A model generated the notes under the pieces. It saw only the letters and a list, made by a program, of their open reading frames with translations, had not been told where the DNA came from and did no database searches. From NCBI RefSeq assembly GCF_022698145.1, contig NZ_JALDAX010000014.1, forward strand, positions 1 to 64,000: a DNA stretch of 64,000 nt. The letters are read 5' to 3'. Of this stretch, positions 63,234-64,000 are shown piece after piece; the first letter of the stretch is position 1, and each line of letters starts with the position of its first letter. Source of the DNA: Streptomyces spinosisporus. GTDB taxonomy: Bacteria; Actinomycetota; Actinomycetes; Streptomycetales; Streptomycetaceae. A program made the position numbers and the translations under genes.

Positions 63234-63791
63234 TCAGCTCTCCCTGGCGGCGCGGCCGAGGCGCAGGGCCGAGACGAGGAAGAAGATGCCGCCGAGAACG
63301 GCATAGCCGGCCACGCCGCTGAGCTTCGGGTCCGTCCCCGAGGCGCTCGCGACGAAGTTGGCACCGGCCAGTACGGAGATGCTGCCGCTGAGGATCATCG
63401 GCCACTGGCCGCCCATCGCGCGGCGCTTGACGGCCACGATCAGCTGGACGATTCCGGAGATGATCGCCCAGGCACCCCACACCCGCAGGATGGCCGGCAC
63501 TCCGGAGGCGCCGGCGATGGCCAGGCCCACGGCGGCGATGAGGCTGATGGCGATGTTGAACTGCAGGCTGCGTACCTGTTCGTTGTCGCTGGAGGAGCGG
63601 GAGTCCCAGACCGCCGCGGCGACGTCGAAGAGCGGGTAGATGACGACCAGGGCGATGCCCGGCGCGCCGAGCTCGGACTTGGTGGCGAACACCAGGCCCG
63701 CCCAGACGATGGCGAATGCGAACCGCACCAGGTACAGCTGGCGCAGGGCCGGCGCGATGCCCCCGGCAGCGGGAGTGTCAACGGTGGTCAC
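63234..63791 (-). CDS. DUF308-like polytopic membrane protein
   Basis: 185 residues with about six helices (YLVRFAFAIVWAGLVFATKS, GIALVVIYPLFDVAAAVWD, LQFNIAISLIAAVGLAIAGA, GGQWPMILSGSISVLAGANF, GVAGYAVLGGIFFLVSALRL). It resembles DUF308-type membrane proteins; function unknown. GTG 63791 with AAGGA at six bases is the start. It leads the operon with the disulfide reductase and has an internally deleted copy at 46020-46295. Confidence 0.82.
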   Translation of the reverse strand: MTTVDTPAAGGIAPALRQLYLVRFAFAIVWAGLVFATKSELGAPGIALVVIYPLFDVAAAVWDSRSSSDNEQVRSLQFNIAISLIAAVGLAIAGASGVPAILRVWGAWAIISGIVQLIVAVKRRAMGGQWPMILSGSISVLAGANFVASASGTDPKLSGVAGYAVLGGIFFLVSALRLGRAARES

Positions 63792-63906
63792 GATGATCCT
63801 TTCGTAGTTGCGGCGAAGTCGACGGTGCGATTCAGCAGTTGGCACGTACGGCTTGCTCCCGACGACAGGCCTGTGACGGGCCGCTGGAACCTCCGGAAGC
63901 GAGACC

Positions 63907-63966
63907 GAACGTTCTATCTGAGCTCAGCATGTCGACTCCGCCACGATCTGTCAAGACCGAACGTTC
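63907..63966 (-). promoter_or_regulatory. Twin-operator promoter (GAACGTTC type)
   Basis: On the minus strand: GAACGTTC (63966-63959), GGTC, TTGACA (63954-63949), 17 bases, CATGCT (63931-63926), GAACGTTC (63914-63907). Operators are 52 bp apart. A divergent regulator gene may begin right at the window's edge, but too little of it is visible. Confidence 0.82.
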
Positions 63967-64000
63967 TACCTATGCTCTTGTCCGTGCCGGGATCACCGGT

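Overview
The window is high-GC actinobacterial DNA, almost certainly from a Streptomyces chromosome. The evidence is gene content and style: a cvn conservon (ATPase / roadblock / DUF742 / GTPase / P450), a SCO4225-like membrane protein, a SCO0930-like lipoprotein, Tat and lipobox signals, GTG/TTG starts and start-stop overlaps. Many truncated gene remnants and few core genes suggest an accessory or chromosome-arm region. No rRNA, tRNA, CRISPR array, insertion sequence or phage genes were seen.

Layout. 0.1-3.1 kb: DUF5709 protein, a stand-alone cytochrome oxidase subunit I and the relic of an NB-ARC type regulator. 3.1-15.2 kb: a sugar locus with two secreted beta-propeller proteins of DUF4185 type, a FucI-type isomerase, an FGGY kinase, a DUF2961 (GH172) enzyme, a sugar ABC transporter and a LacI regulator whose likely operators lie at three promoters. 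With known GH183/GH172 activities this reads as a D-arabinan utilisation locus: arabinan cut outside, oligosaccharides imported, D-arabinose converted to D-ribulose and D-ribulose 5-phosphate. 15.2-27.4 kb: a FAD monooxygenase, a PLP amino-acid enzyme with a PucR-type regulator, a GMC oxidoreductase, a PadR/TMEM175-like pair, an XRE regulator, then a cluster of gene remnants. 27.4-34.7 kb: berberine-bridge-type oxidase, secreted chorismate mutase, TetR regulator, an iron-siderophore-type ABC transporter and a DJ-1/PfpI protein. 35.1-39.6 kb: conservon cvnABCDE. 39.7-47.9 kb: a second P450, truncated dipeptidase, quinone oxidoreductase/TetR pair, SCO0930-like lipoprotein, sulfite-oxidase-like membrane molybdoenzyme, and several deleted or broken genes. 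48-53.1 kb and 59.2-61.7 kb: two halves of an aromatic meta-cleavage pathway (importer, IclR regulator, hydratase, acylating acetaldehyde dehydrogenase, aldolase; and hydrolase, extradiol dioxygenase, SDR). 53.4-59.1 kb between them: a second LacI regulator with a secreted sialidase/arabinanase-like protein, a racemase and more relics. 61.8-63.8 kb: a FAD disulfide reductase and a membrane protein.

Two regulatory patterns join distant genes. First, the palindrome GAACGTTC or a close variant lies exactly four bases upstream of a TTGACA-like -35 box at six promoters (27.4, 30.4, 44.2, 46.5, 47.3 and 64.0 kb). At four of them a second clear copy lies 51-53 bp further on, and at a fifth a degenerate copy does. 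Second, the two meta-cleavage operons share a promoter/operator element, 18 of 20 bases identical, at 47.95 and 61.66 kb.
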